Shown one piece after another: positions 7,547 to 15,461 of a DNA stretch of 27,466 bases. The DNA lies in NCBI GenBank assembly GCA_021443405.1, contig JABUUA010000011.1, positions 1 to 27,466 of the forward strand. Direction: 5' to 3'. This DNA is from Bacteroidaceae bacterium. Its GTDB lineage: Bacteria; Bacteroidota; Bacteroidia; Bacteroidales; Bacteroidaceae. Both the position numbers and the translations under genes were made by a program. Each line of letters starts with the position of its first letter. Within the stretch, counting starts at the first letter, position 1. The notes below the pieces were generated by a model, which searched no databases, was not told the DNA's origin, and saw nothing but the letters and a program-made list of their open reading frames with translations.

Positions 7547-8696
7547 AGACGAAAGCCTCAAGCGCTTTCATCCTTGGGTGTTCTCCGGAGCCGTGGCTCA
7601 CATGGAAGAACAACCCGAGGAGGGCGAATGCGTACGTGTCCTCACGAACGACGGACAGTTCATTGCCGTAGGCCATTGGCAAATCGGCAGCATCGCCGTG
7701 CGCGTGCTTTCGTTCGACGATATAGAAATCGATGCAAACTATTGGTCCGACCGACTCCAAGTGGCGCTCGACGTTCGACGTTCCATTGGCGTGGCCGGTC
7801 GTCCCGATAACAACACCTATCGTCTTGTGCATGGCGAAGGCGACAACTTGCCGGGCTTGGTGATTGACATCTACGGAAAGACGGCCGTGATGCAGGCTCA
7901 CAGCGTGGGAATGCACGTTTGCCGGGCCGATATCGCCAAGGCGCTGAAGCAAGTATTAGGCGACGACCTTGAGAATATCTACTATAAAAGCGAGACCACG
8001 CTGCCCTACAAGGCTGGTCTCGGACAGGAAAACGGCTTCTTGCTGGGCAATAGTACGGAGAACGTGGCGGTGGAAAATGGCTTGAAATTCCATATCGACT
8101 GGCTCAAGGGACAGAAGACCGGCTTCTTTGTTGACCAGCGCGACAACCGTTCTTTGCTGGAGCAATATGCCCACGGCCGCAGTGTGCTGAACATGTTCTG
8201 CTATACGGGCGGCTTCAGTGTCTATGGCATGCGCGGCGACGCGAAGTTAGTGCATTCCGTGGACAGTAGTGCGAAAGCTATTGATCTGGTGAATGCCAAC
8301 ATCGAGCTCAACTTTCCGGGCGATAAGCGTCACGCCGCTTTTGCAGAGGATGCTTTCAAGTATCTCGACCAAATGGGCGACCAATACGACCTCATTATTC
8401 TCGACCCGCCCGCCTTTGCCAAGCACAAGGACGCGCTGCGTCATGCCTTGAAAGGCTATACGAAACTCAATGCCAAGGCTTTTGAGAAGATTCAGCCCGG
8501 CGGCATTCTCTTTACGTTCAGTTGTAGTCAGGCCGTCAACAAGGACCAGTTCCGCATGGCCGTGTTTACGGCGGCCGCCATTGCCGGACGCAAGGTTCGC
8601 ATTCTGCACCAGTTGCATCAGCCTGCCGACCACCCTGTGAACATTTACCATCCCGAGGGAGAATACCTGAAGGGACTGGTGCTGTATGTGGAGTAA
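7515..8696 (+). CDS. Class I SAM-dependent rRNA methyltransferase, RlmI-like
   Basis: A 393-residue enzyme of the RlmI family (23S rRNA m5C methyltransferase in E. coli). The N-terminal PUA RNA-binding domain begins MYKNLLLKKGKDESLKRFHP, the family's usual start, which fixes the start at 7515 inside the upstream gene. A central EEHUD-like region follows, with GQKTGFFVDQRDNR near 200. The Rossmann methyltransferase domain has LNMFCYTGGFSVY (SAM loop, about 225), LDPPAFAKHKD (about 295) and the catalytic-cysteine type motif FTFSCSQ (about 335). Overlap of 32 nt with the exonuclease indicates coupled translation. The exact rRNA target cannot be read from sequence. Confidence 0.88.
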   Translation: MYKNLLLKKGKDESLKRFHPWVFSGAVAHMEEQPEEGECVRVLTNDGQFIAVGHWQIGSIAVRVLSFDDIEIDANYWSDRLQVALDVRRSIGVAGRPDNNTYRLVHGEGDNLPGLVIDIYGKTAVMQAHSVGMHVCRADIAKALKQVLGDDLENIYYKSETTLPYKAGLGQENGFLLGNSTENVAVENGLKFHIDWLKGQKTGFFVDQRDNRSLLEQYAHGRSVLNMFCYTGGFSVYGMRGDAKLVHSVDSSAKAIDLVNANIELNFPGDKRHAAFAEDAFKYLDQMGDQYDLIILDPPAFAKHKDALRHALKGYTKLNAKAFEKIQPGGILFTFSCSQAVNKDQFRMAVFTAAAIAGRKVRILHQLHQPADHPVNIYHPEGEYLKGLVLYVE

Positions 8697-8737
8697 GCGC
8701 GACTTGTCAGGACAAATAAAGAAAAATTAGTAGCGAT

Positions 8738-10003
8738 ATGGATATAAAGATTAGGCTCACCATCCTCAGTTTTCTGGAATTTGCGGTCTGGGGAGCGTAT
8801 TTGACGTCTATGGGCGCCTACTTGGCGTCGCACGGAATGGCCGAGAACATTGGCTGGTTTTATAGCATTCAAGGCATTGTCTCTCTCTTCATGCCCGCCC
8901 TCATGGGCATTGTGGCTGACCGCTGGCTGCAGGCGCAACGACTGCTGAGTCTTTGTCATTTCTTGGCCGGATCCTTTATGATTGGGGCTTGTGCCTACGG
9001 CTATCTGGCTGCTGACGGAGTAAGGTTTGCTCCTTTATTTGCCCTCTACACAGCCAGCGTCGCTTTCTTCATGCCCACCATCGCCCTCACCAACAGCGTG
9101 GCGTACTCGGCTTTAGACCAGGCCGGACTGGACACCGTGAAGGCGTTTCCGCCCATCCGAGTGTTTGGCACGGTGGGTTTCATCCTGAGCATGTGGATTG
9201 TTGATTACGGAGGTCTGCAGACCACCCCCGGTCAGTTCGGATGGAGTGGACTTCTCTCATTGGTTATGGCTGCTTATGCACTGACTATGCCGACGTGTCC
9301 CACCAATGCGGGTGAGGGCAAGAGTCTGGTGGACAGTCTGGGCTTGAAAGCTTTTGCACTGTTCAAGAACTACCGGATGGCGCTGTTTTTCATCTTCTCC
9401 ATGTTGTTGGGAGGCTGTTTGCAGATTACCAATGGTTATGCAAATCCCTTCATCCAATCGTTCGAGAAGATTCAGGAATACGCCGGCACGTTTGGAGTTC
9501 AGCACGCCAACATCCTCATTTCGCTCTCTCAAGTGAGCGAGACGCTCTGCATTCTTCTCATACCTTTCTGCCTCAAGAAGTTTGGCATCAAGCGAGTGAT
9601 GTTGATGGCCATGATGGCGTGGGTGTTCCGCTTCGGCTTCTTTGCCGTCGGCAATCCCGGCAGTGGCGTCTGGCTCTTCCTGTTGTCGATGATTGTTTAC
9701 GGCGTGGCCTTCGATTTCTTCAACATAAGTGGTTCGCTGTTTGTGGATAAAGAGACCGACCTCACCATCAGAAACAGTGCGCAAGGCCTCTTTATGATGA
9801 TGACCAACGGCTTTGGCGCGACCATTGGAACGCTTGCAGCCCAGCAGATTATCAATCACTATGTTTATAGTCACGACGTTGCCGACACTGCGGGAATGAT
9901 GCAAGGCTGGACCACGAGTTGGTATATCTTCGCGGGTTACGCGCTTGTAGTTGCCGTGGCATTCGCGCTGTTGTTCCGCTACAAACATACGCCCGAAAAA
10001 TAA
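8738..10003 (+). CDS. MFS transporter, nucleoside:H+ symporter (NupG-like) family
   Basis: A 421-residue protein with about 12 hydrophobic segments across its length, starting MDIKIRLTILSFLEFAVWGA. The opening (FLEFAVWGAYLTSMGAYLAS) and GIVADRWLQAQRLL loop between TM2 and TM3 are typical of the nucleoside:H+ symporter branch of the major facilitator superfamily. That branch imports purine and pyrimidine nucleosides across the inner membrane. The next gene, rsmE, starts on the base after its stop codon. Two deoxynucleoside kinases elsewhere in the window (19548-20785) would use imported deoxynucleosides, though they are not in the same operon. A sugar or other substrate cannot be excluded. Confidence 0.78.
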   Translation: MDIKIRLTILSFLEFAVWGAYLTSMGAYLASHGMAENIGWFYSIQGIVSLFMPALMGIVADRWLQAQRLLSLCHFLAGSFMIGACAYGYLAADGVRFAPLFALYTASVAFFMPTIALTNSVAYSALDQAGLDTVKAFPPIRVFGTVGFILSMWIVDYGGLQTTPGQFGWSGLLSLVMAAYALTMPTCPTNAGEGKSLVDSLGLKAFALFKNYRMALFFIFSMLLGGCLQITNGYANPFIQSFEKIQEYAGTFGVQHANILISLSQVSETLCILLIPFCLKKFGIKRVMLMAMMAWVFRFGFFAVGNPGSGVWLFLLSMIVYGVAFDFFNISGSLFVDKETDLTIRNSAQGLFMMMTNGFGATIGTLAAQQIINHYVYSHDVADTAGMMQGWTTSWYIFAGYALVVAVAFALLFRYKHTPEK

Positions 10004-10732
10004 ATGAAGGAAGTTCGCTTTTTCTTTTGTCCCGAAGCGTCTGCGCAGTGCGAACTGCCCAAGGAAGAAGCCCAGCATGCAGTGCGCGTGTTGCGTTTGT
10101 CGGAGGGTGATGAAATTCACTTGATGGACGGCCGGGGAACCTTTTATCGGGCCGAAATCACTGCGGCCAGCAATCATCGCTGCGCCTATCGTATTGTGGA
10201 GGAGGAAAAGCAAACACCGGCATGGACGGGGCATCTGCACTTGGCTATGGCGCCTACTAAGCTCAACGACCGCGTGGAGTGGTTTGCCGAGAAGGCTACG
10301 GAGATTGGCTTCGACGAGCTGTCGTTTCTGAATTGTCAGTTCTCGGAGCGGCGCGTCATCAAGAGTGAACGCATCGACAAGATACTTGTTTCGGCCACAA
10401 AACAGAGTCACAAGGCTTGGAAGCCCGTGCTTAACGAGATGACGGACTTTGCGAAGTTTGTCCAGCAAGAACGTTCCGGCCAGAAGTTTATCTGCCATTG
10501 CTACGACGAGGCTGACGTTTGTCCCGAAGGTTGCAAGCCTTTTCTTATGGATGTTCTCGAGGCGGGCGACGCTACTATATTAATAGGACCCGAGGGAGAT
10601 TTCTCGGTGGACGAGGTGAAATTGGCCTTGCATCACGGTTATCGCTCCGTGTCGTTGGGGCGCAGTCGTCTGCGCACCGAGACGGCGGCCTTGGCGGCTG
10701 TGCACATGATGCAAATAAAGAATCAGAGATGA
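10004..10732 (+). CDS. rsmE: 16S rRNA (uracil(1498)-N3)-methyltransferase RsmE
   Basis: A 242-residue SPOUT-class methyltransferase that adds a methyl group to N3 of U1498 in 16S rRNA. The N-terminal PUA-like part (EEAQHAVRVLRLSEGDEIHL) precedes the trefoil-knot domain. The knot's SAM-binding motifs are intact: ILIGPEGDFSVDEV near residue 193 and SLGRSRLRTETAALAA near 218. Length is normal. It directly abuts the MFS gene, and its TGA overlaps the ATG of the next gene (ATGA), starting a run of coupled genes that continues to 17052. Confidence 0.95.
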   Translation: MKEVRFFFCPEASAQCELPKEEAQHAVRVLRLSEGDEIHLMDGRGTFYRAEITAASNHRCAYRIVEEEKQTPAWTGHLHLAMAPTKLNDRVEWFAEKATEIGFDELSFLNCQFSERRVIKSERIDKILVSATKQSHKAWKPVLNEMTDFAKFVQQERSGQKFICHCYDEADVCPEGCKPFLMDVLEAGDATILIGPEGDFSVDEVKLALHHGYRSVSLGRSRLRTETAALAAVHMMQIKNQR

Positions 10733-12108
10733 TAAAGAAGTTTTTTTGGTATATCGTCAGCAGAGTGCTTGCTATCATTGTGGTTGTGGTGGTGGGTTCG
10801 TTTTTCTTCAAGTCGTCCGTCGCCTTGCGTTCCGCGCTTCCTGCCGATGTGATGATGGTGGGGCGAGTGAACCTCCCGGACTTGATGACCGAGTGTGAGG
10901 CGGATGCCGACGCGTTGAGCACTGCCTTGGACAAACTTCCCGCCACGGGAATCCGCTATTCCCAGCCCTTCTACTTCTTTGCGTCGCGCGGCTATTTCGG
11001 CGCTGTCGTGGCGCTGGAGAATGCTGACGAGTTGGAAGACTTCTTGAAGAAACAGGGCGAAGTCACGGAGCAGCGAGGCTTGAAATGGGCGTCGAAGGAC
11101 GGATTCCTCCTGACGTTCGACGACGACCGCTTGATGCTGATGGGTCCCGCGACCGATGCTGAGCAGGACGCTCTGCGCAACACACTCTATGCCTGCATGA
11201 AGCAGAAGGAGAGCGAGAGCGGTGCACAGTCCGATTTGTTCGGTCAGTTGGAGGAGCGTACCGAAGCCGCTGTAGCCGTTTTATCGCTGGCCGCTCTGCC
11301 TGAGATAGTGAGCGAACCGATAAAGAAATATATGCCCAAAGGAGTGCGCCTCGACGACATTGGTCTGACGGCGGCGCTTCGGTTCAGTGGCGACCGGGCG
11401 ACGTTGTCGTTGCAACTGCAAGAGAAGAGCGAGAAAGCCACGGCTTTCTGCCAACAGTTACAGGGAGCGCTGAAGCCCATCGAGGGCGTGCTCCGTTCGT
11501 CGTCCGTGCAACAGCCTTTTGTCCAAGTGGAAATGGGCGTTCGTGGTGAGCGCTTCTTGGAGTGCTTGCGCCAGAATCCCGAAGTGCGCACGCAGTTGTT
11601 GGCCGCCAACATGCTGTTCGACCTCGACATGATAGTGCGGAGCGTGGATGGCGACGTGCTGTTGACCTGTCCCCGTTTCTCGCTCACCGACCGCGATTTC
11701 CTGTTGCAAGCCCGCGTGACCGACACAGTGTTCCTCGAGCATGTGGCCAGTTGGAACGACGGCGCAACGGCCGAAGTCGGCGTCCGTTTCCAGTCGCTCG
11801 GCAACGGTCTTTACCGCTGCAGCGCGAAGGGAGCAGAGTATTCTTTCGGCGCCGCTGGTCAGCGCTTCTTTGTGTATCGGTTGCCGAAGCCCTTTGCCTT
11901 CGAAGATGTGCTCGCGCGGAAAGCGCCGGACGAGCCAGAAGCGCTTGTGCGTGCGGAGGTGGATATGGAGGGGCTTCCCTTGGCATGGGAGAAACTGCCC
12001 AACCTCCGGCGCGTGGCGCTCACGTGCAGCGATGTTCGTCAGTGGCAGCTGACCTTGCAAACGACGGAAGGCGACCACTTTTTGAAATCGATTTTAAGTG
12101 ATGAATAA
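10729..12108 (+). CDS. Uncharacterised membrane-anchored protein
   Basis: A 459-residue protein of unknown function. It starts MIKKFFWYIVSRVLAIIVVV, giving a single N-terminal membrane anchor (about residues 7-28) with the rest predicted to lie outside the cytoplasm. The segment after the anchor (SALPADVMMVGRVNLPDLM) resembles the openings of Bacteroidetes DUF3352/DUF4836-type exported proteins, but I cannot assign it to either with confidence. No catalytic motif is evident. I chose the ATG at 10729, which overlaps the rsmE stop as ATGA; the longer reading frame from 10519 is out of frame inside rsmE. Its end overlaps the next ABC ATPase gene by 8 nt. Location before an ABC ATPase and FtsX-like permease suggests it could be an extracytoplasmic partner of that transporter, which is inference. 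Confidence 0.75.
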   Translation: MIKKFFWYIVSRVLAIIVVVVVGSFFFKSSVALRSALPADVMMVGRVNLPDLMTECEADADALSTALDKLPATGIRYSQPFYFFASRGYFGAVVALENADELEDFLKKQGEVTEQRGLKWASKDGFLLTFDDDRLMLMGPATDAEQDALRNTLYACMKQKESESGAQSDLFGQLEERTEAAVAVLSLAALPEIVSEPIKKYMPKGVRLDDIGLTAALRFSGDRATLSLQLQEKSEKATAFCQQLQGALKPIEGVLRSSSVQQPFVQVEMGVRGERFLECLRQNPEVRTQLLAANMLFDLDMIVRSVDGDVLLTCPRFSLTDRDFLLQARVTDTVFLEHVASWNDGATAEVGVRFQSLGNGLYRCSAKGAEYSFGAAGQRFFVYRLPKPFAFEDVLARKAPDEPEALVRAEVDMEGLPLAWEKLPNLRRVALTCSDVRQWQLTLQTTEGDHFLKSILSDE

Positions 12109-12745
12109 CATAGAACTCAAGCAGACCTTGCCCGAGGTGTTTGCGTCGCGCAGCACCATCGAAAGCGACATCTGGCGTCAGGACGTGACGCTGGAGCGCG
12201 GCAAGCTCTATCTCGTGGAGGCGAGTAGCGGCACGGGCAAGTCGTCGTTGTGCAGTTACATCATCGGTTATCGTCAGGACTATCAGGGGCTCATTCGCTT
12301 CGACGGGCGTGACGCTCGCTCGTTCGGAGTGGGGGAGTGGACGCGCATCCGCCAGCGCCACCTCAGTCATCTGTTCCAGGAACTGCGCCTCTTTCCCGAA
12401 CTGACGGCGATGGAGAACGTGGAGATAAAGAACCGGCTCACGGGTTTCAAGCCGCGGAAGGACATCGAACAATGGTTCGAGGTGCTGGGCATTGCCGATA
12501 AGATGAACGCCAAGGTGGGGCTGATGAGCTTCGGACAGCAGCAACGCGTGGCGCTGATGCGGGCGCTGGCCCAACCCTTCGACTTTCTGTTGGCTGACGA
12601 GCCCGTCAGTCATCTCGACGAGGAGAACGCCCGCGTCATGGGCGAACTGATGATGGAGGAAGCGCGCCGACAGGGTGCTGGCGTGATAGTGACCAGCATC
12701 GGCAAGCATTTTACGTTGGACTACGATAGAATTTTCCGCCTATGA
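12101..12745 (+). CDS. ABC transporter ATP-binding protein with FtsX-type permease partner
   Basis: A 214-residue ABC ATPase of the LolD/FtsE/MacB size class. The Walker A (EASSGTGKSS) is near residue 42, the Q-loop LFQELRLFPE near 90, and Walker B plus D-loop (FDFLLADEPVSHLDEE) near 165-177. The signature segment reads MSFGQQQR instead of the usual LSGGQQQR. The H-loop histidine that normally follows the D-loop is not clear; GVIVTSIGKHF is the nearest candidate. I start at the ATG 12101, though a GTG at 12098 is also possible. The end overlaps the permease gene by ATGA. Members of this class drive mechanical or lipoprotein-related work rather than simple transport; the actual role is unknown. 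Confidence 0.88.
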   Translation: MNNIELKQTLPEVFASRSTIESDIWRQDVTLERGKLYLVEASSGTGKSSLCSYIIGYRQDYQGLIRFDGRDARSFGVGEWTRIRQRHLSHLFQELRLFPELTAMENVEIKNRLTGFKPRKDIEQWFEVLGIADKMNAKVGLMSFGQQQRVALMRALAQPFDFLLADEPVSHLDEENARVMGELMMEEARRQGAGVIVTSIGKHFTLDYDRIFRL

Positions 12746-13929
12746 TGCTCGTTTGGAAACTTTTGCGCAAGCACATCTCGCTGCTTCAAGTGGGCGGTTT
12801 CTTCCTGGCCAACCTGCTGGGCATGCTTATCGTGCTGCTGGCGTTGCAGTTCTATTGCGACGTTCGGCCTGTGTTCTCACAGGACGAAGGGCTCATCAAT
12901 AGCGACTATCTCATTGTCTCCAAGCGCATCACGGCCTTGGGTGGCTCGTCTGCTTTCTCGGAAGCGGAAATTCGCGATTTGCAGGAACAGCGCTTTACCA
13001 AGAGCGTCGGCGCCTTCACCGCCAGCCAATACCGCGTCTCTTGCTCCATGGGTATCGACGGCGTGGCCAACTTCGGCACGCAGATGTACTTCGAGGCCGT
13101 TCCCGATCGCTTTGTCGATACGCAGTCGTCGCGCTGGAAATTCGCTGAGGGCGACACACAAATCCCCATTATTCTGCCGCGCAGTTACCTCGCCATTTAT
13201 AACTTCGGTTTTGCCCAGAGCCGCTCGTTACCCAAAATTTCCGAAGGCGTGGTGTCGATGGTGGACATGACCGTGGTGCTGAAGGGCGAGGGGCGTGAAG
13301 GTCGGATGACGGGCAAGGTGATAGGTTTCTCCAATCGTCTTAACACCGTCTTAGTGCCGCAGAGCTTCATCGACTGGAGCAACGGGGAATATGCACCCGA
13401 TGCCGACGCTGCTCCCACGCGGCTCATTGTGGAGGTCGGCAACCCCACGGACGACGCCATCGCCCACTACATCCAGGCGAAGGGTTACGACATCGACGAA
13501 GACAAACTTGACGCCGGAAAGACTACCTACTTCCTGCGCGTCGTGAGCGGTGTGGTGATGGGCGTCGGACTGCTCATCAGCGTGCTCTCGTTCTACATCC
13601 TCATGCTGAGCATATATCTGCTCGTGCAGAAGAACTCCGCCAAGTTGCAGAACCTCCTCCTCATCGGCTACAGCCCGGCGCGTGTGAGTCTTCCCTATCA
13701 GCTGCTGACCGTCGCGCTCAACGCCTTCGTGCTCTTGCTGGCGCTCGGTCTGCTGTGGCTGATTCGCTCCTACTACATGGAGATGCTGTGGCAACTGTTC
13801 CCCACCATGGACGAGGCCGCTGTCTGGCCCGCCTTGGCCTTGGGTGGCTTGCTGTTTGTGGTGGTTAGTGTGCTGAATGTGCTGGCTGTGCGCCGCAAGG
13901 TGATGAATATCTGGAATCGGAAGTTATGA
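12742..13929 (+). CDS. FtsX/MacB-like ABC permease
   Basis: A 395-residue permease with the FtsX-family layout: one membrane segment near the N-terminus (about 14-37), a large extracytoplasmic domain (about 40-265), and three C-terminal membrane segments (about 270-300, 318-345 and 362-385). The C-terminal half (VVMGVGLLISVLSFYILMLS) is typical of this family. It is fused to the preceding ATPase gene by an ATGA overlap and to the following kinase gene by another. A short MacB/LolC-like system working on envelope components is a reasonable guess. Two ATGs occur at 12742 and 12745; the first is the coupled one. Confidence 0.85.
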   Translation: MMLVWKLLRKHISLLQVGGFFLANLLGMLIVLLALQFYCDVRPVFSQDEGLINSDYLIVSKRITALGGSSAFSEAEIRDLQEQRFTKSVGAFTASQYRVSCSMGIDGVANFGTQMYFEAVPDRFVDTQSSRWKFAEGDTQIPIILPRSYLAIYNFGFAQSRSLPKISEGVVSMVDMTVVLKGEGREGRMTGKVIGFSNRLNTVLVPQSFIDWSNGEYAPDADAAPTRLIVEVGNPTDDAIAHYIQAKGYDIDEDKLDAGKTTYFLRVVSGVVMGVGLLISVLSFYILMLSIYLLVQKNSAKLQNLLLIGYSPARVSLPYQLLTVALNAFVLLLALGLLWLIRSYYMEMLWQLFPTMDEAAVWPALALGGLLFVVVSVLNVLAVRRKVMNIWNRKL

Positions 13930-15461
13930 ATCGTTTGCAACAACTATATAAGGACTATGCCGGTCATGCGCCCGCGTGCTGCGAAGAAATCGTGGGTAGC
14001 GGCAGCAACCGCCAGTATTACCGCTTGTCCGACGCCGACGGAAAGTCGGTGATTGGCGTGGTGGGAACGAGTCGCGACGAGAACCACGCCTTCGTCTATC
14101 TCTCCCGGCATTTCACGCTCCGCAAGTTGCCTGTGCCTCGGGTGCTGGCCGTGAGCGACGACGGGCTCTGCTATCTGCAGACCGACTTGGGCTCGCGCTC
14201 GCTCTTCGACGCGCTCAAGGCGGGTCGTGAGGCAGGCGGCCGCTACAATGTCTATGAGAAAAATCTTCTGCGCCGCACCATCGCCCTGCTGCCGGAGGTG
14301 CAGATTCGGGGTGGACGCGGGCTCGACTTCTCGCAGTGTTATCCGCAGGCCGAGATGGACAAGACCAACGTCCTCTTCGACCTCAACTACTTCAAATACT
14401 GTTTTCTCAAGGCCACCGGACTCGATTTCCACGAACTCAAGCTCGAGGCCTCGTTCCAGTTGATGGCGAAAGACCTCACGGAGGAGAAGAACGACGCCTT
14501 TCTTTATCGCGACTTCCAGGCGCGCAACGTGATGCTCGACGCCGCCGACAAGCCTTACTTCATCGACTTCCAAGGCGGTCGCCGCGGCAGTGTTCAGTAC
14601 GACGTCGCCTCGTTCTTGTGGCAGGCATCGGCCCAATACTCGCCCGAGTTGCGCCAGGAACTTATCGACGTTTACATCCAGTCTATGAAACAGTTTGTGG
14701 AGGTTGATGAGGCTCGTTTCCGTCGTCGCTTGCAGTTGTTCGTGCTGTTCCGCTTGCTGCAGGTGCTGGGCGCCTATGGCTTCCGCGGCTATTTCGAGCA
14801 GAAAAAATATTTCCTCGAGAGTATTCCGCCCGCCATGCAGAGTCTGCGCGACCTGTTGGCCGAAGGAGTCTGCCCTTATCCCTATCTCTCGCAGGTGCTG
14901 CAAGACTTGGTGGACATGCCGCGCTTTGCGGTCGCGCAGCCCGTTCCCGTTGTGCGTTCGGACGGCTACAAGACCACGGACAACAATCCCTACAAGCCCC
15001 ATCCGACCGACGGACCCGCCACGTTCTCCAAGTTCGATGGCAAGGGACCGTTGCGAGTGCGCGTGTTCAGTTTCTCGTTCCACAAAGGCATTCCTGCCGA
15101 TGAGAGCGGCAACGGCGGAGGCTACGTATTCGACTGCCGCAGCACGCACAACCCCGGTCGTTATGAACCGTATAAGAAACTGACGGGGCTCGACGAACCC
15201 GTCATCCGCTTCTTGGAGGATGATGGCGAGATACTGACGTTCTTGGAGTCGGTCTATCGTCTGGCCGACGCCCACGTGAGCCGCTTCATCCAGCGCGGTT
15301 TCACCGACCTGATGTTCTCCTTCGGCTGCACGGGCGGCCAGCACCGCAGTGTCTATTGCGCGCAGCATCTGGCCGAGTACATCCATCAGAAATACGGCGT
15401 TGAGGTGGAAATCTTCCATCGCGAGCAGCAAATCCGTCAAACTCTTAAGGCGCGCCCATGA
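13926..15461 (+). CDS. AmgK-like aminosugar kinase fused to a RapZ C-terminal domain
   Basis: A 511-residue two-domain protein. Residues about 15-330 form an aminoglycoside-phosphotransferase fold kinase: GSGSNRQYYRL nucleotide loop near 24, catalytic loop YRDFQARNVML near 193 (Asp base, Asn metal ligand) and IDFQGG near 212 for the second metal. This matches AmgK, which phosphorylates MurNAc (and GlcNAc) at the anomeric carbon. After a Pro-rich linker (about 335-370), residues 374-511 match the C-terminal domain of RapZ, including FSFSFHKGIP, YVFDCRSTHNP, the TGLDEPV turn and the hallmark GCTGGQHRS near 466. RapZ's own N-terminal P-loop domain is absent, replaced by the kinase. In E. coli this RapZ domain binds glucosamine-6-phosphate. 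ATGA overlaps join it to the permease before and the MurU-like gene after. The kinase substrate is inferred from the MurU neighbour. Confidence 0.88.
   Translation: MNRLQQLYKDYAGHAPACCEEIVGSGSNRQYYRLSDADGKSVIGVVGTSRDENHAFVYLSRHFTLRKLPVPRVLAVSDDGLCYLQTDLGSRSLFDALKAGREAGGRYNVYEKNLLRRTIALLPEVQIRGGRGLDFSQCYPQAEMDKTNVLFDLNYFKYCFLKATGLDFHELKLEASFQLMAKDLTEEKNDAFLYRDFQARNVMLDAADKPYFIDFQGGRRGSVQYDVASFLWQASAQYSPELRQELIDVYIQSMKQFVEVDEARFRRRLQLFVLFRLLQVLGAYGFRGYFEQKKYFLESIPPAMQSLRDLLAEGVCPYPYLSQVLQDLVDMPRFAVAQPVPVVRSDGYKTTDNNPYKPHPTDGPATFSKFDGKGPLRVRVFSFSFHKGIPADESGNGGGYVFDCRSTHNPGRYEPYKKLTGLDEPVIRFLEDDGEILTFLESVYRLADAHVSRFIQRGFTDLMFSFGCTGGQHRSVYCAQHLAEYIHQKYGVEVEIFHREQQIRQTLKARP

Noticed and set aside
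9257..10498. 413-codon frame on the minus strand opposite the MFS and rsmE genes
   Set aside because: It spans the boundary of two conserved plus-strand genes and has no motifs.
10519..10728. Upstream extension of the membrane-anchored protein into rsmE
   Set aside because: The extension is an out-of-frame reading of the conserved RsmE C-terminus. The ATG at 10729 begins directly before a membrane anchor and overlaps the rsmE stop.
13944..15440. 498-codon frame on the minus strand opposite the kinase/RapZ-C gene
   Set aside because: It mirrors the whole gene almost exactly, while the plus strand has intact kinase and RapZ motifs.
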